A DNA stretch of 64,000 nt, from contig NZ_LXVX01000039.1 in NCBI RefSeq assembly GCF_001650725.1, positions 311,131 through 375,130 of the forward strand, written 5' to 3'. The notes under the pieces are model-generated. The model had not been told where the DNA came from and searched no databases. It saw nothing but the letters and a program-made list of their open reading frames with translations. Made by a program: the position numbers and the translations under genes. The stretch's first letter is position 1; every line of letters starts with the position of its first letter. Shown here in pieces: positions 7,937 to 16,311 of this stretch. The stretch comes from Sphingobium sp. TCM1 (GTDB lineage: Bacteria; Pseudomonadota; Alphaproteobacteria; Sphingomonadales; Sphingomonadaceae).

Positions 7937-9943
7937 GTGTCCGCCATGCTCAAGATCACCCTGCCCGATGGTTCCGTGCGTGAAGTCGCGCCCGGCACTA
8001 CGCCGGCGGATATTGCGGCGGCGATCGGGCCGGGCCTGGCCAAGGCGGCCATCGCGGCGCGAGTCGATGGCGAGTTGCGCGACATCATGCGCCCGCTGGA
8101 GGCTGACGCCCAGCTGGCGCTGGTGACATCGCGGGATGAGGCCGACGCACTCGAACTGGCACGGCACGACTTTGCGCATGTGCTGGCCGAAGCGGTCCAG
8201 GCGCTGTTTCCGGGCACGCAGATCACCTTCGGCCCGGCGACGGACGACGGATTCTATTATGACTTCGCGCCGCCAATCATCGACGGAAAGCCGCGTCCTT
8301 TTACAGAGGAAGACCTGCCGGCGATCGAGGCGGAGATGCGCAAGATCATCGCTGCCGACAAGCCCTTGCGCCGCGAAGTGATCGACCGCGACACCCTGAT
8401 CGCCCAGTGGCGTGCGGCCGGCGAGACGTTCAAGGCGGAATGGGCCGCCGAACTGCCCGCAGGCGAGGAACTGACCGTCTATCATTCGGGTGACGGCTGG
8501 TACGACATGTGCCGCGGGCCGCATCTGGCCTCGACCGGCAAGCTCGACCCCGCCGCCTTCAAGCTGACCCGCGTGTCGGGCGCCTATTGGCGCGGCGACC
8601 AGAAGAACGCGATGCTGTCCCGCATCTACGGCACCGGCTGGCTCAACAAGAAGCAGCTGGCCGAACATCTGACGCGGCTGGAGGAAGCAGGCAAGCGCGA
8701 CCATCGCAAGCTGGGCGCGGAAATGGACCTGTTCCACCTCCAGCAGGAAGCGCATGGCAGCGTCTTCTGGCACCCGAAGGGCTATCTGATCTGGCGCGAA
8801 CTGGAAGCCTATATGCGCCGCGCCATCGACGCTGCGGACTATCGCGAGGTGAAGACACCGCAGGTGATGGACGCGCGCCAGTGGGAACAGTCGGGCCATT
8901 GGGGCAAATATCGCGAAAACATGTTCGTCATCCCCGACGAAGTGCCCAATGTCGATGATGAAGGCCCGCTGGTGTCGGACGATGCCGACTGGATGGCGCT
9001 CAAACCGATGAACTGCCCGGCGCATGTCCTGATCTTCCGCCAGGGGATCAAGAGCTATCGCGATCTGCCCTTGCGCTTCTACGAAAATGGCTGCTGCCAC
9101 CGCAACGAGCCGCATGGCGCGCTGCATGGCCTGATGCGCGTGCGCCAGTTCACGCAGGACGACGCGCATATCTTCTGCCGCGAGGACCAGATCGTCGAGG
9201 AAGTTCGCGCCTTCTGCGCGCTGGCCGACCGCATCTACAAGGATTTCGGTTTCACCTATTCGATCAAGCTGGCGCTGCGCCCGGAAAAGCGCTTCGGCAG
9301 CGACGAGATGTGGGACAAGGCTGAAACAGAGCTGCGCAACGCGGTGGCCGCCGCTGGCCTCAACACGCCCGAATATGGCTGGGAGGAATTGCCGGGCGAA
9401 GGCGCCTTCTACGCGCCCAAGCTGGAATGGCACCTGACCGACGCGATCGGACGCACCTGGCAGGTCGGCACGATCCAGTCCGACCGCGTGCTGCCCGAAC
9501 GACTCGACGCCTCTTATGTCGGAGAAGATGGCGAGCGGCACCGTCCGGTCATGCTTCACCGCGCCATTTTCGGCAGCTATGAACGCTTCATCGGCATATT
9601 GATCGAACATTATGCGGGCAAGTTTCCGCTCTGGCTGGCCCCGGTGCAGGCGGTGGTCGCGACCATCGTGTCGGACGCCGACGACTATGCGAGGGCTGCC
9701 GTCGAAAAGCTGCGCGCGGCCGGTATTCGTGCAGAACTCGACATCCGCAACGAGAAGATCAACTACAAGGTGCGCGAGCATAGCCTTGGAAAAGTGCCCA
9801 ATCTGCTGGTCGTCGGTCGGCGAGAGGCGGACGAGGGCACGGTGGCGCTGCGCGAACTGGGCAAGGAGGGGCAGAGCTTCCTTTCGCTCGATGATGTCAT
9901 CGAACGTCTTGCAAAAGAAGCCAGGGCACCCGATATGCAGTGA
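7937..9943 (+). CDS. thrS: threonyl-tRNA synthetase
   Basis: Charges tRNA-Thr and edits misacylated Ser. The 668-aa protein has an N-terminal TGS domain (MLKITLPDGSVREV), the editing-domain HxxxH motif (HDFAH, near residue 76), the class II core, and an anticodon-binding domain at the C-terminus. Translation may start at GTG 7937 or at ATG 7946 three codons later; neither has a strong ribosome binding site. It leads infC by 119 bases, the same order as in the E. coli thrS-infC cluster. Confidence 0.97.
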   Translation: MSAMLKITLPDGSVREVAPGTTPADIAAAIGPGLAKAAIAARVDGELRDIMRPLEADAQLALVTSRDEADALELARHDFAHVLAEAVQALFPGTQITFGPATDDGFYYDFAPPIIDGKPRPFTEEDLPAIEAEMRKIIAADKPLRREVIDRDTLIAQWRAAGETFKAEWAAELPAGEELTVYHSGDGWYDMCRGPHLASTGKLDPAAFKLTRVSGAYWRGDQKNAMLSRIYGTGWLNKKQLAEHLTRLEEAGKRDHRKLGAEMDLFHLQQEAHGSVFWHPKGYLIWRELEAYMRRAIDAADYREVKTPQVMDARQWEQSGHWGKYRENMFVIPDEVPNVDDEGPLVSDDADWMALKPMNCPAHVLIFRQGIKSYRDLPLRFYENGCCHRNEPHGALHGLMRVRQFTQDDAHIFCREDQIVEEVRAFCALADRIYKDFGFTYSIKLALRPEKRFGSDEMWDKAETELRNAVAAAGLNTPEYGWEELPGEGAFYAPKLEWHLTDAIGRTWQVGTIQSDRVLPERLDASYVGEDGERHRPVMLHRAIFGSYERFIGILIEHYAGKFPLWLAPVQAVVATIVSDADDYARAAVEKLRAAGIRAELDIRNEKINYKVREHSLGKVPNLLVVGRREADEGTVALRELGKEGQSFLSLDDVIERLAKEARAPDMQ

Positions 9944-9959
9944 GGCAGAAATGCCATAA

Positions 9960-9995
9960 GGGTGCGTGATTCCGTTACGGCGGAAGCACGCACCC
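9960..9995 (+). other. hairpin 1 in the thrS-infC gap
   Basis: A 9-bp perfect stem (9960-9968 with 9987-9995) encloses an 18-base loop. It starts 16 bases after the thrS stop. A short CCCCTTTC follows, so it could be a weak terminator or part of an infC leader. Confidence 0.5.
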
Positions 9996-9999
9996 CTTT

Positions 10000-10018
10000 C
10001 GGCTTTTCGCAAAAGCCG
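10000..10018 (+). other. hairpin 2 in the thrS-infC gap
   Basis: An 8-bp stem (CGGCTTTT/AAAAGCCG) with a 3-base loop lies immediately after hairpin 1 and 45 bases before the infC start. The two tandem hairpins fill much of this spacer and may terminate thrS transcription or regulate infC. Confidence 0.5.
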
Positions 10019-10062
10019 CTAAGAGCCGTCCGTTTTTCGAAACGACCATAGGAGATATTGCT

Positions 10063-10608
10063 ATACGTCCCCCGATGATGCGCCGCCCGATGGCGCCGCC
10101 GCCGAAGTCCGGCCCCCGTTATAACGAATTCATCAGCGTGCCCAAGGTGCGCGTGATCGATGACGAAGGCGAAAATCTGGGTGTGATGTTTACGCAGGAG
10201 GCGATTGAGCGCGCCTATGAGATCGGCCTCGATCTCGTCGAAGTGTCGCCCAACGCCGATCCGCCGGTCTGCAAGTTCCTGGACATCGGCAAATATAAGT
10301 ACGAGGCCCAGAAGAAGGCGAACATCGCCCGCAAGACCCAGAGGACGCAGGAGATCAAGGAGATCAAGATGCGTCCGAACATCGACGATCATGACTATGA
10401 TACGAAGATGAAGAAGGTCCATGACTTCATCGGCGAGGGCGACAAGGTGAAGATCACCCTGCGCTTCCGCGGCCGCGAACTCAGCCACCAGCAGCTCGGC
10501 ATGAACCTGCTCCAGCGCGTGGCCGAAAATGTCGCCGAAATCGCCAAGGTCGAAGCCTATCCGCGCATGGAAGGCCGCCAGATGCTGATGGTGCTGGCCC
10601 CGAAATAA
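10063..10608 (+). CDS. infC: translation initiation factor IF-3 (AUA start proposed)
   Basis: IF3 binds the 30S subunit, prevents premature 50S joining and proofreads the initiation codon. The full two-domain protein is present (VRVIDDEGENLGVM in the N-domain; KITLRFRGRE in the C-domain). I propose ATA at 10063 as the start: AGGAG (10050-10054) is 8 bases upstream, whereas the first ATG (10075) is 20 bases from it. Non-standard infC start codons are established in E. coli (AUU), where they let IF3 repress its own synthesis. The product would be 181 aa; from the ATG it is 177 aa. rpmI and rplT do not follow it here. Confidence 0.9.
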   Translation: MRPPMMRRPMAPPPKSGPRYNEFISVPKVRVIDDEGENLGVMFTQEAIERAYEIGLDLVEVSPNADPPVCKFLDIGKYKYEAQKKANIARKTQRTQEIKEIKMRPNIDDHDYDTKMKKVHDFIGEGDKVKITLRFRGRELSHQQLGMNLLQRVAENVAEIAKVEAYPRMEGRQMLMVLAPK

Positions 10609-10707
10609 GCGGGTCGCGACCTGTAAATGCATGATTTGTCGGGCGGGGTCTGGAAACAGGCTCCGCCCTGCTGCTTTCCGGAACAGGGAAGCCCGCGCCG
10701 ATCGGTG

Positions 10708-11451
10708 CTAGCGCCCATTGTCCGCGATGATGTCCACGCCGGTCTTGCCGCCGGGAGCGTCGGTGAAGAGGATGAAATAGGCGCTGCCATCGGCCGCGCG
10801 CGTGCCGCCCAGCACATGGTCGCCACCCATGATCTTGTGCTCGCCGTCATAACCGGCGCGGCGCGCGAGCGTATAATAATAGTCCATCACGCCCTGACGC
10901 GGGACCGGCGTGACGAAACTAGCCGCGCGCAGGGTGCAGCCATCGACTTGCGCGCCCGCCGCTTCGGTCAGTTGCCCGCCGGGGTAGAGGGTGAAGGGTT
11001 CAGGCAGGCGCTGCGCCCATTCCATGCCATAGCTCAGCTTCTTCGCGCAGCCGGCATTGCCGCCGCGACGCGCCGCCTGTTCTCGGGCCACGGCGCCCAG
11101 CGTCACGGTGGAGGCCATCGCTTCACCCTGGCTAGCGGCCGGTGCGGACAGCAGCTTGCCACCGGCCTGTTTCACCGCCAGGGCCTGCGCCTTGCCCGCA
11201 TCGCCCGGCAACATCGGCACCGCGCCATTGGCGGGGCGGTCGGCGGGACGGACGGCATTGCGGTTGGACTGCCCCACCAGTTGCGGATCGACGACGATCG
11301 GATCGGCCAGCGCACCCTTGAGCGCCGGATCGGCGGCATTGTTGGTCAGCTGCGCATCAAGGGCAGCGAGATTGGCGTCCTTGTCGCCCTTGCCGCAGGC
11401 GGCGAGCGCGAGCGCCAGCGACATTATGCCGACGGACCGAATAAGCGCCAT
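10708..11451 (-). CDS. conserved hypothetical lipoprotein
   Basis: The 247-aa product begins with a lipoprotein signal (hydrophobic core then LALAACGKG, Cys near residue 19), so it should be lipidated and held at a membrane. The mature part has a low-complexity Ala/Pro/Asp region (residues ~25-110) and then a compact region with two cysteines (NAGCAKK and DGCTLR) that may form a disulfide. I do not recognise a family with a known function. It stands alone between infC and a divergent membrane-protein pair. Confidence 0.8.
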   Translation of the reverse strand: MALIRSVGIMSLALALAACGKGDKDANLAALDAQLTNNAADPALKGALADPIVVDPQLVGQSNRNAVRPADRPANGAVPMLPGDAGKAQALAVKQAGGKLLSAPAASQGEAMASTVTLGAVAREQAARRGGNAGCAKKLSYGMEWAQRLPEPFTLYPGGQLTEAAGAQVDGCTLRAASFVTPVPRQGVMDYYYTLARRAGYDGEHKIMGGDHVLGGTRAADGSAYFILFTDAPGGKTGVDIIADNGR

Positions 11452-11609
11452 ATTTTACTCCTTCGCCACCGGGCAATACGCCGTCGCAACTGCCATATTC
11501 AATCAAGGCCAGGCCGAATTGGCCCATTTTTCAGCGAAAGGCCAGTTTGGTCATACTGGCATCAGCGCCATGTCTTGCTCTGGGACAGGTTGGCGCCCAT
11601 GTGTTGACG

Positions 11610-11831
11610 ATGCTCAACATCCTTTCCGGCTTCATCGGCCTCGTGACCCTGATCCTGATGATCCCGGCGGTCTTCCCGCTGCTGGGAGCGCTCAACTGGC
11701 TCCTGGTGCCAATGGCCCTGTTCGGCGCCTTCATCGGCCTCATGTCCTCCAGGAAAAGCGGGCAGAATTTCTGCCTGATCGTGGCAGCCTTCGGCGCGCT
11801 GCGGCTGTTCCTGGGCGGAGGCATCATCTGA
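11610..11831 (+). CDS. small two-helix membrane protein
   Basis: The 73-aa product consists of two or three hydrophobic segments (LSGFIGLVTLILMI, LLVPMALFGAFIGLM, FCLIVAAFGALRLFL) with a short basic loop (SSRKSGQ). The start could also be GTG at 11601. Its stop overlaps the proposed first codon of rarD, and the rarD ribosome binding site lies inside it, so the two are probably translationally coupled. Function unknown. Confidence 0.65.
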   Translation: MLNILSGFIGLVTLILMIPAVFPLLGALNWLLVPMALFGAFIGLMSSRKSGQNFCLIVAAFGALRLFLGGGII

Positions 11832-12730
11832 CCCAGACCGATACCGAATTGCGGCGCGGCCTGCTGGCAGCGGTCGGCGCCTACGGCATATGGGGGCTGC
11901 TGCCGCTGTTCTTCCGGCTGCTCCACCATGTCGATCCGGTGGAGATCGTGACGCAGCGCGTCCTCTGGTCGCTGCTGCTGATACTGGGACTGCTTGCCCT
12001 GCGGCGCGGTCTGCCAGCCTTCCGCGTGGCGCTGCACACTCCGCGCCTGCTCGCGGCATTGGCTGCGTCCGCCCTGATGATTGCGATCAACTGGCTCACC
12101 TATGTCTGGGCGGTCAACAGCGGCCATGTGGTGGCCACAAGCCTGGGCTATTTCCTCAATCCGCTGGTCAATGTCGCCCTGGGCGTACTGCTGTTCAAGG
12201 AGCGGCTGCGACGCGCGCAGATGGCCGCGATCGGGGTCGCGGCCATCGGCGTCGCGATCCTCGCCGGCGCCGCCCTGACCAGCCTGTGGATCAGCCTGAC
12301 GCTGGCGTTCAGCTTCGCCTTCTACGGCCTGCTGCGCAAGGTGACGCCCGTGGCGCCCATGACCGGCCTTGGCGTCGAAACGCTGCTGCTCGCCCCGCCG
12401 GCGCTCGCCTATCTCTTCTGGGAAGCGGGCCATGGCGGCGTCGGCTTCGGCCAGGATGCGCCGACGACCGCGCTGCTGATCGTGTCTGGCGCCGTCACCA
12501 CCATTCCGCTGGTGCTGTTCGCCACCGCCGCCCAGCGCCTGCCGATGGCGACACTGGGCCTGCTGCAATATCTCGCCCCGACGCTGCAATTTCTGTGCGG
12601 CGTGCTGCTGTTCAGCGAGCGGCTGAGCAGCGGCCAGATAGCCAGCTTCGGCCTGATCTGGCTGGGGCTCCTCCTCTTCGCTGGCGACGGGATCGCGGCC
12701 GCCCGGCGGAACCGGGCGGCGACGGCCTGA
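11828..12730 (+). CDS. rarD: RarD-type EamA/DMT transporter (CTG start proposed)
   Basis: A 300-aa inner-membrane protein with about ten hydrophobic helices and the RarD-family opening (ELRRGLLAAVGAYGIWGLLPLFF). RarD proteins belong to the drug/metabolite transporter superfamily; substrates are unclear. No ATG or GTG fits the N-terminus. CTG at 11828 lies 5 bases after GGAGG (11818-11822) and overlaps the preceding TGA. The first in-frame TTG (11849) is 26 bases from that site. CTG gives a length near the ~296 aa of the E. coli protein, so I prefer it, with TTG as the alternative. Confidence 0.85.
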   Translation: MTQTDTELRRGLLAAVGAYGIWGLLPLFFRLLHHVDPVEIVTQRVLWSLLLILGLLALRRGLPAFRVALHTPRLLAALAASALMIAINWLTYVWAVNSGHVVATSLGYFLNPLVNVALGVLLFKERLRRAQMAAIGVAAIGVAILAGAALTSLWISLTLAFSFAFYGLLRKVTPVAPMTGLGVETLLLAPPALAYLFWEAGHGGVGFGQDAPTTALLIVSGAVTTIPLVLFATAAQRLPMATLGLLQYLAPTLQFLCGVLLFSERLSSGQIASFGLIWLGLLLFAGDGIAAARRNRAATA

Positions 12731-12742
12731 AGATCCGCTCCC

Positions 12743-14086
12743 TCAGTTGAACTCGGTCGACTCGAATCGCACCGGTTCCCCCACCGCCTGATTGGCCAAT
12801 GCGTCCTCCCACATCACGCGATGGCCGCGAATGATCGTGCCCACTGCCTTGCCGGTCAGGTCCATCCCCTCGAACGGCGACCAGTCGCAGCGCGAAGCGA
12901 GCCAGTCCTTGCCCACGGTCCAGCGCTTCTTGAGGTCGACGACGGTGAAGTCGGCGTCATAGCCGAGCGCGATACGCCCCTTGCCGGTCAGTCCGAACAC
13001 GCGCTGCGGCCCCGAACTGGTCAACTCGATGAAGCGACGCAGCGTCAGCCGTCCTTCCGCCACATGGTTGAGCAGCAGCGGGACGAGCGTCTGCACCCCC
13101 GGCATCCCGCTGGGCGAAGCGGGATAGGGCTTGGCCTTCTCCTCGATCGTGTGCGGCGCATGGTCGCTGCCCAGCACGTCGGGCACGCCCTGGTTGAGCC
13201 AGAACCAGAGGCCGTCGCGGTGGGCGGCGCTGCGGATCGGCGGATTCATCTGCGCATGGCTGCCCAGGCGCGGATAGGCGTCCTCGGCCGCCATGGTCAG
13301 GTGCTGCGGCGTCACCTCGCAGGTGGCGACATCCTTGTTCTGGCCGATATATTCGAGTTCCGCGGGCGTCGTGACGTGCAGAATATGGATGCGGCGGCGC
13401 GCCTTGCGGGCCAGCGCGATGATTCGCTTCGTCGCGATCATCGCGCTTTCATCATCGCGCCAGACCGGGTGGGAGGACGGATCACCCTCGACCCGCAGAT
13501 CCTTGCGCGCGTTCATCCGCGCCTCGTCCTCGGCATGGATGGCGACGCGGCGCGTGCCCGACGCCAGCACGCGGGACAGCGCATCGTCATCGTCCACCAG
13601 CAGGCTGCCGGTCGACGCGCCCATGAAGATCTTGACCCCCGACGTGCCGGGAATGCGCTCCAGCTCTTTCAGCTGTTCGGCATTGTCCGCGGTCGCGCCG
13701 ACATAGAAGGCATGGTCGCACCACATGCGGTGATGGGCGCGCTTCAGCTTGTCATGCACGCGCTCGGCCGTGTCGGTGTTCGGATTGGTGTTGGGCATTT
13801 CGAACACGGCGGTGATCCCGCCCAGCACTGCGGCGCGGCTGCCCGATTCCAGGTCTTCCTTATGTTCGAGGCCCGGCTCGCGGAAATGGACCTGGCTGTC
13901 GATGCAGCCGGGCAGAACGTCCAGCCCGGTGCAGTCGATCACCTCGCCCGCCCCACCTGAACCTGCGCCCAGCAACGTGCCGATCGCCGCGATCCTGCCG
14001 CCGCGCACGCCCACATCCACGTTTTCCGCGCCGCCCGGCGTATGGACGGTGCCGTTCCTGAGGATCATGTCGAAGGTCTGGGTCAT
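12743..14086 (-). CDS. pyrC: dihydroorotase-type amidohydrolase (class I)
   Basis: Dihydroorotase closes carbamoyl-aspartate to dihydroorotate in pyrimidine synthesis. The 447-aa protein has the cyclic amidohydrolase fold: GVKIFMGASTG (Lys expected to be carboxylated, near residue 151), HILHVTT, and GSDHAPHTIEEK. The first metal motif, normally D-x-H-x-H, reads DSQVHFRE, so one zinc ligand His is Gln (residue 65). I recall this variant in other alphaproteobacterial dihydroorotases. A different cyclic-amide hydrolase activity is possible. AGGAA precedes the ATG. Convergent with rarD. Confidence 0.88.
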   Translation of the reverse strand: MTQTFDMILRNGTVHTPGGAENVDVGVRGGRIAAIGTLLGAGSGGAGEVIDCTGLDVLPGCIDSQVHFREPGLEHKEDLESGSRAAVLGGITAVFEMPNTNPNTDTAERVHDKLKRAHHRMWCDHAFYVGATADNAEQLKELERIPGTSGVKIFMGASTGSLLVDDDDALSRVLASGTRRVAIHAEDEARMNARKDLRVEGDPSSHPVWRDDESAMIATKRIIALARKARRRIHILHVTTPAELEYIGQNKDVATCEVTPQHLTMAAEDAYPRLGSHAQMNPPIRSAAHRDGLWFWLNQGVPDVLGSDHAPHTIEEKAKPYPASPSGMPGVQTLVPLLLNHVAEGRLTLRRFIELTSSGPQRVFGLTGKGRIALGYDADFTVVDLKKRWTVGKDWLASRCDWSPFEGMDLTGKAVGTIIRGHRVMWEDALANQAVGEPVRFESTEFN

Positions 14087-14154
14087 GGGATATTCCTATA
14101 TTCCGTTCGCGCGGACGGCTTGGCTAAGTCGTGTCGCCGTCCTACCTAAAGCCG

Positions 14155-14892
14155 ATGACCGGCACCACCCTGCGCGATCGCGCGATCCTCAGAATTTCAG
14201 GCGAGGAAGCCAAGCCCTTCCTGCAAGGCCTGCTCACCCGCGACGTAATGACGCTGACCGAAGGCTACCCCCGCTGGACCGGGCTGCTGACGCCGCAGGG
14301 CAAGGCGCTGTTCGATTTCATCCTGTGGGCGGATGGCGAGGATATCCTCATCGACTGCGAAGGTGGCCAGGCCGACGCGCTGGCCAGGCGCCTGACCCTC
14401 TACCGGCTGCGCCGAAAGGTCGTGATCGCCCATGACGAGTTGCGCGCCGTCCACTGGTCGCTTGGTGCAGGCGACAGGCCGTTCGACCCGCGCCTGCCCG
14501 CGCTGGGTCATCGCTGGCTGGCCCCCGCCGACGCAGGCGATGCCTCTGCCGCCTTCCGCGCCCATCGCCTCTCGCTCGGCATATTCGAAGGAGTGGCGGA
14601 GCTGGGGCAGGACCAGATTCTCTGGCTCGAAACCAATGCGGAAGAACTGAACGGCGTCGACTATGACAAGGGCTGCTATGTGGGGCAGGAGAATACGGCG
14701 CGGATGCACTATCGCAACAAGGTGAGCCGCCGCCTGGTCGCCGTCCCACTGGCGCAGGCCGACGAGAAGCGCCAGCGCGCCGCGCTTCCCGACCTTGGCC
14801 TGTCGGTCGAACTGAGGCGCGTCGAAACGCTCGACCCCGCCACCCTCCCCGCCTGGCTCGCTACGGCGGTCGAAGGACAGGCCGCCGAATGA
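14155..14892 (+). CDS. ygfZ: YgfZ/GcvT-like folate-binding protein
   Basis: YgfZ (IBA57-type) proteins bind tetrahydrofolate and help maintain some iron-sulfur enzymes. The 245-aa product has the hallmark KGCYVGQE motif with the redox-sensitive Cys, at residues ~178-185, and GLLTPQGKALFDF in the N-terminal half. ATG 14155 is chosen; a GTG eight codons upstream is possible. The TGA overlaps the ATG of the next gene (ATGA). Confidence 0.92.
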   Translation: MTGTTLRDRAILRISGEEAKPFLQGLLTRDVMTLTEGYPRWTGLLTPQGKALFDFILWADGEDILIDCEGGQADALARRLTLYRLRRKVVIAHDELRAVHWSLGAGDRPFDPRLPALGHRWLAPADAGDASAAFRAHRLSLGIFEGVAELGQDQILWLETNAEELNGVDYDKGCYVGQENTARMHYRNKVSRRLVAVPLAQADEKRQRAALPDLGLSVELRRVETLDPATLPAWLATAVEGQAAE

Positions 14893-15635
14893 AACGCGCC
14901 TTGCTCGCGCTCATCGCTGCCTTCGCGCTCGCCGCGCCGGCGCAGGCGGACACGCCCTGGACACTGGCCCGCGCCTACCCCCATGACCCCACGGCCTTCA
15001 CGGAGGGGCTCTTCTATCTCGACGGCGCGCTCTATGAGAGCACCGGGCTGGAGGGCCGGTCGGACATCCGCAAGGTCGACCTCAAGACCGGCAGGATTCT
15101 CCAGCGGCGGGTCATCGACGGGCGCTATTTCGGCGAGGGCATCGTCAACTGGAAGGACCGCCTCATCAGCCTCACCTGGCGCCACCGGCAGGGCTTCGTC
15201 TGGAACCTCGCCGACTTCACGCCACTGTCCGACTTCCGCTATGAAGGCGAAGGCTGGGGCATGACCCAGGACGGGCGCGCCGTCATCATGAGCGACGGCA
15301 GCGCGCAACTGCGCTTCCTCGATCCCGAGAGCCTGGCCGAACAGCGCCGCATCACCGTGAGTTGGAACGGCCGCGCGGTCGATCGCCTCAACGAACTGGA
15401 GTGGGTGCGCGGCGAGATCTGGGCCAACATCTGGTATGACAGCCGGATCGCACGCATTGATCCCGCCACCGGGGCCGTGATCGACTGGATCGACATCGCC
15501 CCGCTGCTGAAGGAAGCCGGCGTCAGCGACAGCGAGGCAGTGGCCAACGGCATCGCCTATGACGCAGCCACCGACCGGGTGTTCGTGACCGGCAAGAACT
15601 GGCCCAGGCTGTTCGAGATCAGGGTGGCGCGCTGA
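14889..15635 (+). CDS. glutaminyl-peptide cyclotransferase (glutamine cyclotransferase family)
   Basis: Members convert N-terminal Gln to pyroglutamate. The 248-aa protein has a cleavable signal peptide (MKRALLALIAAFALAAPAQA) and then the beta-propeller family sequence: FTEGLFYLDGALYESTG, FGEGIVNWKDRLISLTW, LNELEWVRGEIWANIW and a C-terminal VTGKNWPRLFEI. It should be exported to the periplasm. It overlaps the ygfZ-like gene by 4 bases, a linkage of convenience as far as I can tell. Confidence 0.93.
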   Translation: MKRALLALIAAFALAAPAQADTPWTLARAYPHDPTAFTEGLFYLDGALYESTGLEGRSDIRKVDLKTGRILQRRVIDGRYFGEGIVNWKDRLISLTWRHRQGFVWNLADFTPLSDFRYEGEGWGMTQDGRAVIMSDGSAQLRFLDPESLAEQRRITVSWNGRAVDRLNELEWVRGEIWANIWYDSRIARIDPATGAVIDWIDIAPLLKEAGVSDSEAVANGIAYDAATDRVFVTGKNWPRLFEIRVAR

Positions 15636-15668
15636 CTGCGGGAAGCCGCCATTCCACCAGCCGGGGAG

Positions 15669-15697
15669 TTGACTATTTTGGCACGAATCGCTATGCG
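15669..15697 (+). promoter_or_regulatory. candidate promoter of the rpsM operon
   Basis: TTGACT (15669-15674) and TATGCG (15692-15697) are separated by 17 bases, about 170 bases before rpsM. The position gives a long leader that would contain the terminator-like hairpin below. Confidence 0.55.
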
Positions 15698-15722
15698 CCC
15701 TCTTCCCCAACACGCTGGTGAG

Positions 15723-15754
15723 CGGCAGTGCATTCTGCACTAGCCGTCTTTTTT
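15723..15754 (+). terminator. terminator-like hairpin in the rpsM leader
   Basis: A stem of about 10 bp (CGGC-AGTGCA with TGCACT-A-GCCG, one bulged A) and a 3-base loop is followed by TCTTTTTT. It may end transcription of the preceding cyclotransferase gene. If the TTGACT promoter upstream is real, it would instead act as an attenuator for the ribosomal operon. Confidence 0.7.
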
Positions 15755-15867
15755 GCGTCTAGGGGAATAGGAAATCGGCCGTTTTTCCTCGCCAGGGAAG
15801 GGTGGCCCGGACGCTTTGAGATAGGGCGGGCGCTTGCCAACCCTGTGGAGCAGGAGATTAAATTACC

Positions 15868-16236
15868 ATGGCACGTATTGCGGGTGTCAACATCCCGACC
15901 AACAAGCGCGTGATCATCGCGCTCACCTACATCCACGGCATCGGCCGCAAGACCGCCGTCGACATCGCCGACAAGCTGGGCATCGACCACAGCCGCCGCG
16001 TTCAGGACCTGTCGGACGCCGAAGTCCTGCAGATCCGCGAGACGATCGACGCTGGCCACACCGTCGAAGGTGACCTGCGTCGCGAAACCGCGATGAACAT
16101 CAAGCGCCTGATGGACCTGGCCTGCTATCGCGGCCTGCGTCATCGCAAGGGCCTGCCGGTCCGCGGCCAGCGCACGCACACCAATGCGCGCACCCGCAAG
16201 GGCAAGGCGAAGCCGATCGCCGGCAAGAAGAAGTAA
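15868..16236 (+). CDS. rpsM: 30S ribosomal protein S13
   Basis: 122-aa S13, located in the head of the small subunit where it contacts the P-site tRNA and 50S bridges. It has the standard N-terminus (MARIAGVNIPTNKRV), the helix-hairpin-helix-like YIHGIGRKTA, and the basic tail RGQRTHTNARTRKGK. AGGAG lies 11 bases before the ATG. First gene of the rpsM-rpsK-rpoA-rplQ run; rpsD, present here in many other bacteria, is absent. Confidence 0.98.
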   Translation: MARIAGVNIPTNKRVIIALTYIHGIGRKTAVDIADKLGIDHSRRVQDLSDAEVLQIRETIDAGHTVEGDLRRETAMNIKRLMDLACYRGLRHRKGLPVRGQRTHTNARTRKGKAKPIAGKKK

Positions 16237-16241
16237 TCGTT

Positions 16242-16268
16242 GAGGGTCGGTCCTTCGGACGGACCCTC
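16242..16268 (+). other. hairpin between rpsM and rpsK
   Basis: A stem of about 12 bp with one mismatch is closed by a TTCG tetraloop (very stable in RNA). No T-run follows, so a processing or stability element is more likely than a terminator. Confidence 0.55.
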
Positions 16269-16311
16269 CGGCGACTTCTGCTTTCAAACGATTTCAGTAG
16301 GATAGAGCAAA

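Noticed and set aside
7919..10012. 697-residue open frame on the minus strand opposite thrS
   Set aside because: It mirrors thrS codons in a GC-rich gene, has no family motifs, and runs across both ends of thrS.
15636..15867. tRNA gene before rpsM
   Set aside because: The stem-loops present do not form a cloverleaf and there is no T-loop consensus; it reads as terminator plus leader.
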